From contig NZ_CP139137.1 of NCBI RefSeq assembly GCF_034047335.1, forward strand, positions 2,480,001 to 2,544,000: a stretch of DNA of 64,000 nt, written 5' to 3'. Under the pieces are notes generated by a model. That model was not told the origin of the DNA, did not search any database, and was given only the letters and a program-made list of their open reading frames with translations. Of this stretch, positions 24,442-34,776 are shown piece by piece (position 1 is the stretch's first letter; each line of letters starts with the position of its first letter). The stretch comes from Chryseobacterium sp. JJR-5R (GTDB lineage: Bacteria; Bacteroidota; Bacteroidia; Flavobacteriales; Weeksellaceae). The position numbers were made by a program, and so were the translations under genes.

Positions 24442-27400
24442 TTAGTCCGGACAGGTTTGTGTAGTCATACACTTCCATCCATAAGTAGTTCCGTTATCTG
24501 TTGTGGTGTACACTTTCAGACAGTTATTTGTGGAATCATATACCATCATTCCTTCAATGAAATTCGCAGGGGCAATGCCTACCGGATTTCCTGATGAGTC
24601 GAAAGCAACACGGTTGACTACAAAACCTTTTGTTTTGGCTTCGAGTGCCGTCCATGCTCCTTTTCTCACCATTGGCCAGTTGTCACCGCTGATTCCCGCT
24701 CTTCCCAGTGCAGAAATACCGAAATTGGTATTCAGCGTAACTCCTGAAGTAATAGCAGGCCTGTAACAGCTCAGACTGATACAGTTGGCAGGCTGGGAGG
24801 CGGCATTCTGCGAAGTGCCGATTCCCTGGCCCTGGTCATTACCGATATCAGCAGCTCCTCCTGTATTAACAAGTTGTGGAACTCCCTGTGAATCTACACA
24901 TGACGCGGAAGCACATATGTTCCTGTTAGGCGCGGAAGATCCCGGTCCTGAGGTTACGGTGCCTGCCGCAGTTACCAGCTGGTTAGGGTTTACATTTTCA
25001 TCCCCTTCCACGGCATCCGGACAGCCGTCGTTATCTGAATCCAGATCTAAACGATCTGGTATGCCATCGCTATCGGTATCCTGGTCTATTCCGCATGTCT
25101 GCCCTCCATAGCTTAATATTCCACTATTATCAGAATATTGTGTATCTGCAAATACTATATGTAGTTTTCCTGTTGCCGTAGCCACAAAACTAACTCCACC
25201 CTGGATACCTTGAGACATATTAAGCAAATTAGGAATCAGCTTATCTCCATTTGCCGGATTATACTGACCGTTTGAGTTTGTGTCAATCATTCCGACAAAT
25301 TTTAATAGTGTACTATAATCTGATGCTGTTAAGTTAGCAAAAGGGAGATCAACTGGAGGATTTGATCCATAAAGAACTCCATTACTTACATTATATTGCA
25401 AACCATCATAATCAGCAACTCCATTTGACGCATAACCTAAAGCGTAGAATTGCTTCCCATTGTTTGGACCTCCTATAGCAGTATATACTCCTACATTTGA
25501 ACCAGTCAATTGAAGTTTGTAAATTTGACCTTGAATTACATCTAAGTTTGTACTTTGCCAAGCCTGTAAATTATTATTAAAACTACCGCTAGATGAATTA
25601 ATACATTTTGTTTCATCTCTATCAAGTATTCCGTCATTGTCATCATCCAAATCAATAGAATTAACAATACCATCACCATCAGAATCAACATTTGTACATT
25701 CAGGATCTTTCAATACATTGTTTTGTGAAGTACCTATGCCCTGACCGACATCACTTCCGATATCAGCTGCACCGCCTGTATTTACCAAAAGAGGTACTCC
25801 CTGTGCATCTACGCATGAAGCAGAAGCACAGATATTTCTGTTAGGAGCAGTCGACCCTGTTCCTGAAGTTACGGTACCGGCTGCATTCACCAGTTGAGAT
25901 AACAAAACATTTTCATCGCCTTCTATAGCATCAGAACAACCGTCGTTATCGGAATCCAGATCTAGTCCGTTAGGGTTTCCGTCACTGTCGGTATCACATA
26001 CACCTAATTTACTGGCTCCGAATGTAAAATTCACCCAGTTTTCCGCAAGCATATAGTTAAATGAAAGAGAAGTGTGAACACCTGGAACTTTTACTATTGC
26101 GTATCCTTCTTTACCGGTAAACTGAGTCGGCGAATCTACTGTAAAACTGCCTCCGGCAGTACCCGACCATAAAACTTCTACCGGCCTGTCAAACATGACA
26201 GGAACACCTGTGCTCGGATTACCTATAGATGCAAATACTAAAATTGGATCTGTCATCGGCTGATCAAATACAAGGACATTCGATGAAATGTCTGTATTAG
26301 CTATGGTAGGGTTATTGTTAGGAACCCCATAAGAAGCCGGGAAAATTGAATGATTGTACACTGCAGGCGATTGTGACATAGGCTTGTCAGACGTAAATGT
26401 AAATCCTACTCCATTTATAGTACCTGTAGCCACTTTATTGTCTGGAGAGAATGATATAGGACCTGTCCAGAAGAACTGATTCGGGCACTCTACCGTATCT
26501 AAAATTCCATCATTGTCATCATCCAGATCATCCGCATCTATTACTCCGTCTCCATCACTGTCTTTAGGAGTAGCCATTAAAGCTAAATATCCTGACTTTA
26601 ACTGGTTCCCAGTAAAATTACCCTGCCCGTTTGAATTGACTGTACCTAAATTTACAGCTCCTGAAGTAAAATCCCCATCAGCATCCCATACGACATTCCA
26701 CACGATGGTATTGTCTAATGTAGAGAACTGAAGATGTGCATCCTGAGTAAAGTCAGTATTCTGCAGCTTCCATTCACGGGCAATTCTTCTTGTAAAACCA
26801 GGCATGAGATCTGTATTAATCTTATTAACTGTAGAAGCATTATCATCCCCAATGGTGAGGAAATTCAGGTTATTTATTATCCCTGTTCTGCTGGTGGCAC
26901 TGTTAGGATTGGTAAAGTCTGCATTGGTTGAAAGGGTCAGTATTGATCCTGGGTTTACCGATTTAGAAACTTTCTGCTCCAATCCGGAATTATCATCCCT
27001 TCCGATTCCTGCTACGTTGCTGTTATAGCCTGCAACAGCTGTCCAGAAAGCGCTTCCTGTAGAACCTGTATAATTTCCGGATTTCGTGTATCCGTACTTA
27101 AGCGCTAAATAGGATTCCACCTTATTTTGGTCTGCTGCGTTTAATGCTGTATTATAGGTAGCATATTCCGGTGACACTACGTAGGAATTCTCCCCGCTGC
27201 TGCCTCCGATGGTTCCCCTGAAAGCGGTTGCCCCCGAAGCTGCTCCTGAAAGAATACTCAAGCTGTTCCCGTAGAAAGCGAACGGCCCGCCGTTTCTGAT
27301 ATAGGTATACTGTCTTACATCCGTTGTAGATGCCACTACAGAATTGGTACCTGCTGTCAGGCTGTTAGGGGCTGCATCATAATACACGGTATTCATTAAA

Positions 27401-30400
27401 TTATTCCAGTATCCTAATATAACATTAGACAGTGCAGATCCGAATACCCGCGCGTTGGAACCAGCTATTTTTAACTTAGACACTCCGAACATTGAATAAT
27501 TTCCTGAGACATCCAAAGCGGCAGGCAGTGTAAATACGCCTCCGTTTAATGTATATGACTCATTGAAATTAACCAGATCATTAGTTGCATTGGTAGCATT
27601 ATACACAATGCTGCCTCCGCCGGTAGCATCATTGGTACTCAGGGCATTTCTCCAAACGGTTGTCGTATTATTTATATTCTGCTTATTCCAGGAAATAAGC
27701 CCTGCATTTACGCCTCCCGGCGCAGTTGCCAGTGCAGAGAACGTATAGAACTGACCGGTTGTGAAATTTGCAGTGGCTGTAAAATACGGTGCCCCGGCAA
27801 TGGTTTCCAGCGTCATTTCCGTTCTTGTATCTGTACCGTCAAAGGCAGCATCATTGCTGATTACCAGATAAGGTCTGGAAACATTACCTGCAATCTGATC
27901 CAAAGGAATAGCTACTTTTACATTACCTACCGTACCGGTTTTCTGTACTTTCCAGATCCGGGTCATCCTCTGAGAAGAATTTCCAAAGGCAAACGGAGTG
28001 GCAAAGCTAAGGCTTCCCGTATCCGACCCCCATACAAGTGAGGAAAGATCCGCCGTAAATGCATTGGTATTCGCTGTATTGGTACTTGCAAGACCGATAT
28101 TTCCGATAACAGGCTGGAAGCCCGTGTTGGAACTTTTCGACTGCTTCTGGTTCAATATGGAAGCATCATCCCTCATGATCCCGGCAATGTTATTGCCATA
28201 TCCTGAGTTCAGAGAGGCATCCCAGATAGTTCCGGAAGCGGAATTGGTATAATTCTGCGTCGTAGTCTGGTCTAAGGTAAGACCGTATTTAATAGCATTA
28301 TAAGAATCTACCTTGTTTCTTTCACTGGCCGACAATGCCCTGTTGAAAACAATGATGTCTCCGATACGGCCATTATAGTTGGCTGAATTAGGTGAAACTC
28401 CGAAATACATCGGGCTGTTATTTCCGGTATAAGGAACCAAGGTTGTTCCTGAAGCAATCTGCAGCCCGTTTCTTCTGAGTGAAGTTTTCGGTGTCAGACT
28501 GTTGTTGTTCCAACCGGTCCATAGGTACGGAACGTTGAGCGTTCCGCCCCAGGCAGCACTGATCCTGCTGGTAAGAGCACCATCCCAGTAGAAATTACCG
28601 TCACTCCAAGGAGAATGCATATTAAGCTGTCCTCCTGTACCCAAAGATTCAAATAACGAAGAACTGTTGGTTAGGGAAGCCGCTGCATTTACCACAAATG
28701 CTGAAGCATCAGCATACGTATTGGTTGCCAGGATACCATCCGGATCAAGCATGTTCTGTGAACCGTTGAAATTCATCACCGGGTTAAAGTTCAGGTTATC
28801 CGTTGTATTGTTACGATAGGTTGGGCGAGCCGAAACGACGGTTTGCATCGCATGGTTACTGCTTCCACTCTGATCGGTCCAGTTAGCGATAGCATTGGTA
28901 TCCGCCGCTGCCGTTACATTCTGGATGACATCTGCACGCATAGACGGATGTCCGTTGAATCCGGTTACCGTGAAACGGATGTATCTTGCTGTTATCGGTA
29001 AGGTAAAGATATTGGAAACCTCAGAATTATTATCCGTATTTCCTTTATAGTTTCTTCCCATATCCGTGTAGGCAGTACCGTCCGTAGAATAACTCAGCGT
29101 ATAGCCTGTTACCCATTGACCGGCATCTCCCCTTCCTTTGGTTACCACTCCGTTTACGGTTTGTGAAGAACCCAGGTCGAGGGTTAGGTAATCTCCTGTA
29201 ATTGCTGTTAAGGCAGACCATGAAGATCCTGACGTGAGCGTGGAATTCGCCGGTGATAAAGAAGCAGAATTTGAAGAACTTGCCGTTCTGCTGCCTGCCG
29301 GAACATTGAAATATGTGGTTGCAGAAAGACTTCCGGCATCAGCACGAAGCCATACACCGGCGCCTGCTACTCCTCCCGGACCTACTCCTTTCCCGGAGAA
29401 GGTAAAAAACTGTCCGCTGCTTAAATCGACTGTAGCAGTATAGTATCTTACCCCGCCAAGATCTTCCTGGCTCATGGCAATTCTGTTATCGCTGCCGTCA
29501 AAAACAGCATCACTGCTTACCACGAGCTGAAGTGCCGTAACGGCTGTAATCTGGTTTACCGGTACAGCAACCTTTACCGTTCCTACCGTTCCGGTTTCCT
29601 GCACTTTCCAGATCCTGGTCATTCTATATGTAGAAGTACCAAATACAAAAGGCGTTGCAAATAATGTATTTCCGGTATCAGAACCCCATACCATGTAGCT
29701 CTTATCTGATGTAAAATCATTGATATTTGTGGCATTATTAGCTGTAATATTACCGTTTCCGATGACAGGTTGTAATCCGGCATTCTGTGAAGCAGACTGT
29801 TTCTGGTTCAGTGCTGTAGCATCATCGCGCCCTATTCCGGCAATATTATTCTGGTACGTGGTATCCCAGTTCCAGTATATTGTGGTTCCATCTGCTGCTA
29901 GATAGCTGAACGGCACAGCTGTTGTTCCCAGAGTAATACCATAGCGGATCGCAAGATAAGAATCAATACGCTGCCTGTCGGTAGCGGATATGGTCCTGTT
30001 GTACATGATGTACTCTCCGATATTTCCGTTAAAATACCCTCCTACTTCTCCAAATCCTAAACGTGCTAAACTGAAGCCCGCAGGCACAGATGCGTTTGTA
30101 CCGGTACCGGTCTGCACATTATCCCTATAGGTCAGCATCTGTCCGGAAGGATTGGCATAGGTATAAGTATTTAAGTAACTGAAGTTAGGATTAACAGCGG
30201 TAGAGCCTCCATAATTTGGCTGACTGTTTCCACAGCCTACATCCATCCATAAATTTCCGAAAGTATTCCATATAAGGTCACCGTTTCCTCCACAAGAACT
30301 GTATATATCAGAAATTCCTGTGTTTGAAGCTGTAGCACTGTTAAAGGCTGTAATCTGGGTATGGCTGCTGTTTATGCTTCCATTTAACAAATTAGATAAG

Positions 30401-33400
30401 GATGCAGCGGATGTAATTTCCATTAAATCATTTCCGTCAAATTTCGTCACGGTGTTAAAGTTCATGATCCCTGTTGAAGGCTGGCTGGCCGCAACAGGCT
30501 GCGAAAAGGTTCTTCCGCCGAGCGACAGATCCTGCCACTGCGCACCTGAGAAACCTTTATCTCCTTTTACCCACATATCAAGTCCTGCAATAACACCTCC
30601 AGGGGCTGCAACATATCCTGAAAAAGTAAAGAACTGTCCTGAAGCAAAGTTAACAGATGCAGTATAGTATTCTGTACCTCCTACTGTTTCCGGGGTCATG
30701 GCGATCCGGGTGTCACTGCCATCAAAAGTATTGTCATTACTTACAAGAACGAATGGCATATTGGCAGCTGCGATCTGACTAACAGGTACCGCTACTTTTA
30801 CATTGCCTACTGTTCCGGTCTTCTGCACTTTCCAGATTCTGTTCATTCTGTAATTAGATGTACCAAATACGAATGGCGTCCCAAATAAAGTACTTCCGGT
30901 ATCAGATCCCCAAACCAGTGAAGAAAGATCCGTCGGGAAGGCGTTGGTATTTGCTGCATTAGAAGCAGCCAGATTTACATTACCAATCACCGGCTGCACA
31001 CCCGCATTCTGGGAAGCAGACTGCTTTTGGCTCAATGCTGAAGCATCATCCCGGGCAACAGATGCAATGTTGTTGTCATATCCTGTTCCGGAAGTCCAAA
31101 TTACCGTTCCTGCGGAATTGATATAATTTCCGGATTTGGTATGCCCGTATTTCACGGCAAGATAAGTCTCGACCTTATTCTGGTCGGCCAGACTTAAATT
31201 GGTGTTATAGGTAATATATTCCGGAACAACTGCATTTGAGTTTTCTCCCGAACTTCCGCCAATGGTTCCTCTGAGTGCCGTTGCCCCTGAAGTACTTCCG
31301 GTTAACAATGAAGTCCCGTTGCCATAGAATGCAAACGGACCATTGTTGCGGATATAGGAATACTGCCGTACATCCGTAGTGGAAGGAATTACACCATTAA
31401 CTCCGGAAGTAAGGCTGTTCGGTACTGCGTCATAATAAACAGTGTTCATCAGATTTCCCCAATATCCCAATATCACATTGGATAGGGCTGAACCGAACAC
31501 TCTTGCGCTGGAACCTACGGTTTTCAGCCTTGCAACCCCAAACTGGGAATAATTGCCGGTGAGGTCCAGTGAAGCAGGCAGAGTAAATACACCAGAGGTG
31601 TTGAACGTATAAGACGGGTTAAAGTTAACCGCATCAGTGCCTGAAGTATTATATACATTGGTACCGGTTGCCGTAGCGTCATCATAGCCTGTGGCATTTT
31701 TCCACAGTGTTCCGGTATTGGATGCATTTTCCTTATACCATCCGGATAATCCTGCTACAACACCTCCTGGTGCTGAAAGGGTTCCTGCGAAGGTAAAATA
31801 CTGTCCCGTAGTGAAATCAACAGTTCCGGTGTAATAGTCCACACCGCCAATGGTTTCCAAGGTCATCGCAACTCTTGTATCGCTTCCGTCAAAAGAAGAA
31901 TCGCTGCTTACCACCAGGGCAGGCTGTGAAAGGCTGGCCGGCAGCTGGCTTACGGCCAATGCTACTTTTACTGTTCCCACGTTTCCGGTTTCCTGTACTT
32001 TCCATATACGGGCCATGCGTCCTGTAAGCCCTCCATAATTAAAGGATGAGGCAAACAGATTGGTGGATCCGGTATCAGAACCCCAGACCAGATAGCTCAT
32101 ATTTGATGAAAAGCTATTGGTATTTAAAGCATTGCTTCCTGCGATGGTCACATTTCCGATCACAGGCTGTATCCCGGTATTGATGGATCTGGACTGCTTC
32201 TGAAGCAATCCTGAAGCATCATCTCTCCCTACTCCGGCAATATTGTTATTATAAGGAATATTGGTAGCTGCATCCCATACCATGGCTGATGATGAATTAA
32301 GATAATTCTGCACCGTGGCCTGGTCCAGCGTAAGTCCATATTTTACAGCTACATAAGATTCCACGCGGTTTCTTTCATCTGCGGAAAGATTCCGGTTGTA
32401 GATGATAAGGTCTCCGACCCTGCCGACATACGCTCCTCCTATATACATAGGGCTGTTGTTCCCGGTATAAGCATTCTGCGTTCCTCCGGAAGCAATCTGG
32501 AGCCCGTTTCTGCGTAAGGTGGTTCTCGGTGTCAGTGTGCTGTTGTTCCAACCGGTCCAGAGATACGGCTGGCCGGTAACACCGCCCCATGGCGCACTGA
32601 TCCTGTTAGTCTGAGGTCCGTCCCAATAAATATTTCCGTCTGAAGCCCATGGCGCATGCAAATTCAAAACAGCCCCTACCCCAAGCGCCTCTACAAAAAC
32701 ACTGGAATTAGTAGGTGTTGTAACTGCACTCATCAAAAAGGTAGAGGCTCCCACGTTGCTTGTTGCAGGCACTACTCCGCTGCCGTCGATCAACTGCTGG
32801 GTATTGCCGAAATTTACGACAGGATTAAAATTGATGTTATCCGTGGCGTTATCTTTAAAGACAGGGCGTACCGCTGCACTTGCTGAGGCATTGGACTGGA
32901 ACGTGCTATTGTTATTCCCGCTCTGGTCCTGCCATACGGATAAAGAAGAATTATCTGCCGTAACGCTTCCTATGCTTTGCAGTACATCAGCACGCATGGA
33001 AGGATGCCCGCTGAAAGCCGTTACCGTGATCCGGATATACCGCGCATTTACAGGAGCCGGAAACTGATTGATAATCTCCGTATTCTGATCGAAATTCCCT
33101 CTGAAATTGACAGGGGTACCCGATATATTGATTGTATTATAGGTAACATTATCCGTAGAATAGCTCACGTTATACGAAGTTACCCACTGCCCTGCATCCC
33201 CGCGTCCTTTCGTAACAATACCACGAAGGGTTTGTACCGATCCTGTATCCAAGGTAAGATAATCTCCATTTACCGCATTTAATGCCGACCATGATGTGGT
33301 AGACGTCAGCACGGAATTGGCGGGTGAGAGTACGGCAGCATTTGTAGAGCTGGCAGTACGGTTTGCAGCGGGAACATTAATATAGGTGGTGTTTCCTATA

Positions 33401-33561
33401 CCCTGATCTGCACGGAGCCAGAGACTGGCACCCGAAACCCCGCCGGGAGACTGTCCCGAGACCCTTAGTCCCGTCAGGAAAACCATCAGTGAAAAAAGCC
33501 CATATCGAAATGAAACTTTGTATCCTGATGATTTACATTTATCAATAAAAAGTAAATTCAT
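24442..33561 (-). CDS. Giant modular surface adhesin (3039 residues)
   Basis: A signal segment (LFSLMVFLTGLRVSGQ) is followed by repeated modules. Two discoidin-like domains carry GDYLTLD, VTKGRGDAGQWVT and GHPSMRADV. LamG-like segments repeat almost word for word (SNVILGYW, NLMNTVYYDA). Five copies of a GRDDAS-L-QKQS module begin NIAGVGRDDAS or variants and are followed by VWGSDTGS and RIWKVQ(E/K)TG(N/T)VG. From about residue 2330 there are four thrombospondin type 3-like calcium-binding stretches (DSDGDGVIDADDLDDDNDG). The end (GMMVYDSTNNCLKVY, GWKCM) is the short module found in other surface proteins here rather than a classical T9SS tail. The architecture indicates calcium-stabilised adhesion to glycans or surfaces. 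Length, repeats and AT/GC shifts suggest module shuffling; its ligand is unknown. Confidence 0.85.
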   Translation of the reverse strand: MNLLFIDKCKSSGYKVSFRYGLFSLMVFLTGLRVSGQSPGGVSGASLWLRADQGIGNTTYINVPAANRTASSTNAAVLSPANSVLTSTTSWSALNAVNGDYLTLDTGSVQTLRGIVTKGRGDAGQWVTSYNVSYSTDNVTYNTINISGTPVNFRGNFDQNTEIINQFPAPVNARYIRITVTAFSGHPSMRADVLQSIGSVTADNSSLSVWQDQSGNNNSTFQSNASASAAVRPVFKDNATDNINFNPVVNFGNTQQLIDGSGVVPATSNVGASTFLMSAVTTPTNSSVFVEALGVGAVLNLHAPWASDGNIYWDGPQTNRISAPWGGVTGQPYLWTGWNNSTLTPRTTLRRNGLQIASGGTQNAYTGNNSPMYIGGAYVGRVGDLIIYNRNLSADERNRVESYVAVKYGLTLDQATVQNYLNSSSAMVWDAATNIPYNNNIAGVGRDDASGLLQKQSRSINTGIQPVIGNVTIAGSNALNTNSFSSNMSYLVWGSDTGSTNLFASSFNYGGLTGRMARIWKVQETGNVGTVKVALAVSQLPASLSQPALVVSSDSSFDGSDTRVAMTLETIGGVDYYTGTVDFTTGQYFTFAGTLSAPGGVVAGLSGWYKENASNTGTLWKNATGYDDATATGTNVYNTSGTDAVNFNPSYTFNTSGVFTLPASLDLTGNYSQFGVARLKTVGSSARVFGSALSNVILGYWGNLMNTVYYDAVPNSLTSGVNGVIPSTTDVRQYSYIRNNGPFAFYGNGTSLLTGSTSGATALRGTIGGSSGENSNAVVPEYITYNTNLSLADQNKVETYLAVKYGHTKSGNYINSAGTVIWTSGTGYDNNIASVARDDASALSQKQSASQNAGVQPVIGNVNLAASNAANTNAFPTDLSSLVWGSDTGSTLFGTPFVFGTSNYRMNRIWKVQKTGTVGNVKVAVPVSQIAAANMPFVLVSNDNTFDGSDTRIAMTPETVGGTEYYTASVNFASGQFFTFSGYVAAPGGVIAGLDMWVKGDKGFSGAQWQDLSLGGRTFSQPVAASQPSTGIMNFNTVTKFDGNDLMEITSAASLSNLLNGSINSSHTQITAFNSATASNTGISDIYSSCGGNGDLIWNTFGNLWMDVGCGNSQPNYGGSTAVNPNFSYLNTYTYANPSGQMLTYRDNVQTGTGTNASVPAGFSLARLGFGEVGGYFNGNIGEYIMYNRTISATDRQRIDSYLAIRYGITLGTTAVPFSYLAADGTTIYWNWDTTYQNNIAGIGRDDATALNQKQSASQNAGLQPVIGNGNITANNATNINDFTSDKSYMVWGSDTGNTLFATPFVFGTSTYRMTRIWKVQETGTVGTVKVAVPVNQITAVTALQLVVSSDAVFDGSDNRIAMSQEDLGGVRYYTATVDLSSGQFFTFSGKGVGPGGVAGAGVWLRADAGSLSATTYFNVPAGSRTASSSNSASLSPANSTLTSGSSWSALTAITGDYLTLDLGSSQTVNGVVTKGRGDAGQWVTGYTLSYSTDGTAYTDMGRNYKGNTDNNSEVSNIFTLPITARYIRFTVTGFNGHPSMRADVIQNVTAAADTNAIANWTDQSGSSNHAMQTVVSARPTYRNNTTDNLNFNPVMNFNGSQNMLDPDGILATNTYADASAFVVNAAASLTNSSSLFESLGTGGQLNMHSPWSDGNFYWDGALTSRISAAWGGTLNVPYLWTGWNNNSLTPKTSLRRNGLQIASGTTLVPYTGNNSPMYFGVSPNSANYNGRIGDIIVFNRALSASERNKVDSYNAIKYGLTLDQTTTQNYTNSASGTIWDASLNSGYGNNIAGIMRDDASILNQKQSKSSNTGFQPVIGNIGLASTNTANTNAFTADLSSLVWGSDTGSLSFATPFAFGNSSQRMTRIWKVQKTGTVGNVKVAIPLDQIAGNVSRPYLVISNDAAFDGTDTRTEMTLETIAGAPYFTATANFTTGQFYTFSALATAPGGVNAGLISWNKQNINNTTTVWRNALSTNDATGGGSIVYNATNATNDLVNFNESYTLNGGVFTLPAALDVSGNYSMFGVSKLKIAGSNARVFGSALSNVILGYWNNLMNTVYYDAAPNSLTAGTNSVVASTTDVRQYTYIRNGGPFAFYGNSLSILSGAASGATAFRGTIGGSSGENSYVVSPEYATYNTALNAADQNKVESYLALKYGYTKSGNYTGSTGSAFWTAVAGYNSNVAGIGRDDNSGLEQKVSKSVNPGSILTLSTNADFTNPNSATSRTGIINNLNFLTIGDDNASTVNKINTDLMPGFTRRIAREWKLQNTDFTQDAHLQFSTLDNTIVWNVVWDADGDFTSGAVNLGTVNSNGQGNFTGNQLKSGYLALMATPKDSDGDGVIDADDLDDDNDGILDTVECPNQFFWTGPISFSPDNKVATGTINGVGFTFTSDKPMSQSPAVYNHSIFPASYGVPNNNPTIANTDISSNVLVFDQPMTDPILVFASIGNPSTGVPVMFDRPVEVLWSGTAGGSFTVDSPTQFTGKEGYAIVKVPGVHTSLSFNYMLAENWVNFTFGASKLGVCDTDSDGNPNGLDLDSDNDGCSDAIEGDENVLLSQLVNAAGTVTSGTGSTAPNRNICASASCVDAQGVPLLVNTGGAADIGSDVGQGIGTSQNNVLKDPECTNVDSDGDGIVNSIDLDDDNDGILDRDETKCINSSSGSFNNNLQAWQSTNLDVIQGQIYKLQLTGSNVGVYTAIGGPNNGKQFYALGYASNGVADYDGLQYNVSNGVLYGSNPPVDLPFANLTASDYSTLLKFVGMIDTNSNGQYNPANGDKLIPNLLNMSQGIQGGVSFVATATGKLHIVFADTQYSDNSGILSYGGQTCGIDQDTDSDGIPDRLDLDSDNDGCPDAVEGDENVNPNQLVTAAGTVTSGPGSSAPNRNICASASCVDSQGVPQLVNTGGAADIGNDQGQGIGTSQNAASQPANCISLSCYRPAITSGVTLNTNFGISALGRAGISGDNWPMVRKGAWTALEAKTKGFVVNRVAFDSSGNPVGIAPANFIEGMMVYDSTNNCLKVYTTTDNGTTYGWKCMTTQTCPD

Positions 33562-33766
33562 TATTCATTTATATAATTATTATTATTTTTTAAGAAGCTG
33601 CTGATCTTTTATTTTACTTTTAAGTAAAAAGATTACTAAAAGGACATAGCACAGTACAAAACCATATCTGGTACTGCACCTAATAAAACTTGTTATTGTT
33701 ACGCTCCGTTCTTGTAAAATATGTATGTTATACATAATCAGGCAGCTGCCGGGTATTAAAATATTT

Positions 33767-34294
33767 TCAGACTTTTAAAGGCGGAGGGCGGTTATTGTAA
33801 GGAATACAATAATTTAATATGATATAATATTGAATATAATTATAAAATTTTATACGGATTATATCTTTCTTTTTAGAACTTGTAAAGTAAATATGTGCAG
33901 CAACAGCTGCCTTACCGGTTGCTCCGGCCACCCGTGAGTTCAAACAGGCAACATATTGTAAAAAGTAAAATTCTCTTGACGGAATATAATAGAATGCTGT
34001 TTCCGGCAGTGACCCTGTATTTCTTGAAACATGTGAATCATTACTTTCATGAGATGCCTGTTGATTATGAATATATATATCTAAGCTTTTTTTCTCATGA
34101 TTTTTGCCTGCATAAGCAGAAACCGGACACACCTGCCTATGGGTAATTAGTTTCTGATCTGAGACCACTATAGAATCCAGATAAATATAGACCTTTCCGG
34201 TTATATGAACAGACAGACTATCATAAGCGAAAGAATAGGAAGACCAAAGAATTGTAAAAAGCAAAAAAGCATGAGAAAGATTATTTTTTCCCAT
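33767..34294 (-). CDS. Secreted hypothetical protein upstream of the adhesin
   Basis: I start at 34294, where MGKNNLSHAFLLFTILWSS begins a signal peptide; a longer frame from 34339 adds 15 residues before it. The product has about 175 residues and begins with the mature segment YDSLSVHITGKVYIYLDS, a pattern (HITGKxxIY) I associate with small exported flavobacterial proteins whose ends read RPPP, as here (NNRPPPLKV). It is 205 bases upstream of the adhesin gene on the same strand. No known domain or function. The base composition is lower in GC than its neighbour. Confidence 0.55.
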   Translation of the reverse strand: MGKNNLSHAFLLFTILWSSYSFAYDSLSVHITGKVYIYLDSIVVSDQKLITHRQVCPVSAYAGKNHEKKSLDIYIHNQQASHESNDSHVSRNTGSLPETAFYYIPSREFYFLQYVACLNSRVAGATGKAAVAAHIYFTSSKKKDIIRIKFYNYIQYYIILNYCIPYNNRPPPLKV

Positions 34295-34339
34295 CCGGGA
34301 AAAATATTTTATTCTGCTTATTTCACGATTAAATGTCAT

Positions 34340-34746
34340 TTTATTCTGGACTTAACAGTATAGAATTAGTTTCCCATAAATTCTTTATTGATTATTACTA
34401 ATCAATAACAAATTATATATTACTTTGGATGATGCATGGAAAAATTGGCTGTATAATGATCAGAATATAGATCGTTATAAATTGTCTGACCATTACAAAG
34501 TACTGTTACATACCACGAAAGTATACTATTTGATATGTAAATAAAAGCATTTGATTTATAGCATTTTCTTACTTGTCAGAATATGAATTTAAATAATAAA
34601 ATATTTCATAAACAGGCACTACAAAAAATGCGCAGGCATATTCCAGAACACTTAAAATAAGAGTTATAGATTTTATATCCCTTATAAAATTTGTTCAAAA
34701 GCGTAAATTGACAACAAAAATTCTTTTAAATTGATGCTATTCCAAA
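34340..34746. other. Divergent intergenic region
   Basis: About 400 very AT-rich bases separate the minus-strand secreted gene from the plus-strand regulator. Both promoters should be here. No inverted repeat or coding frame stands out. Confidence 0.4.
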
Positions 34747-34776
34747 ATGCGAGTTATCTTTACAAAAAATTTAAGG

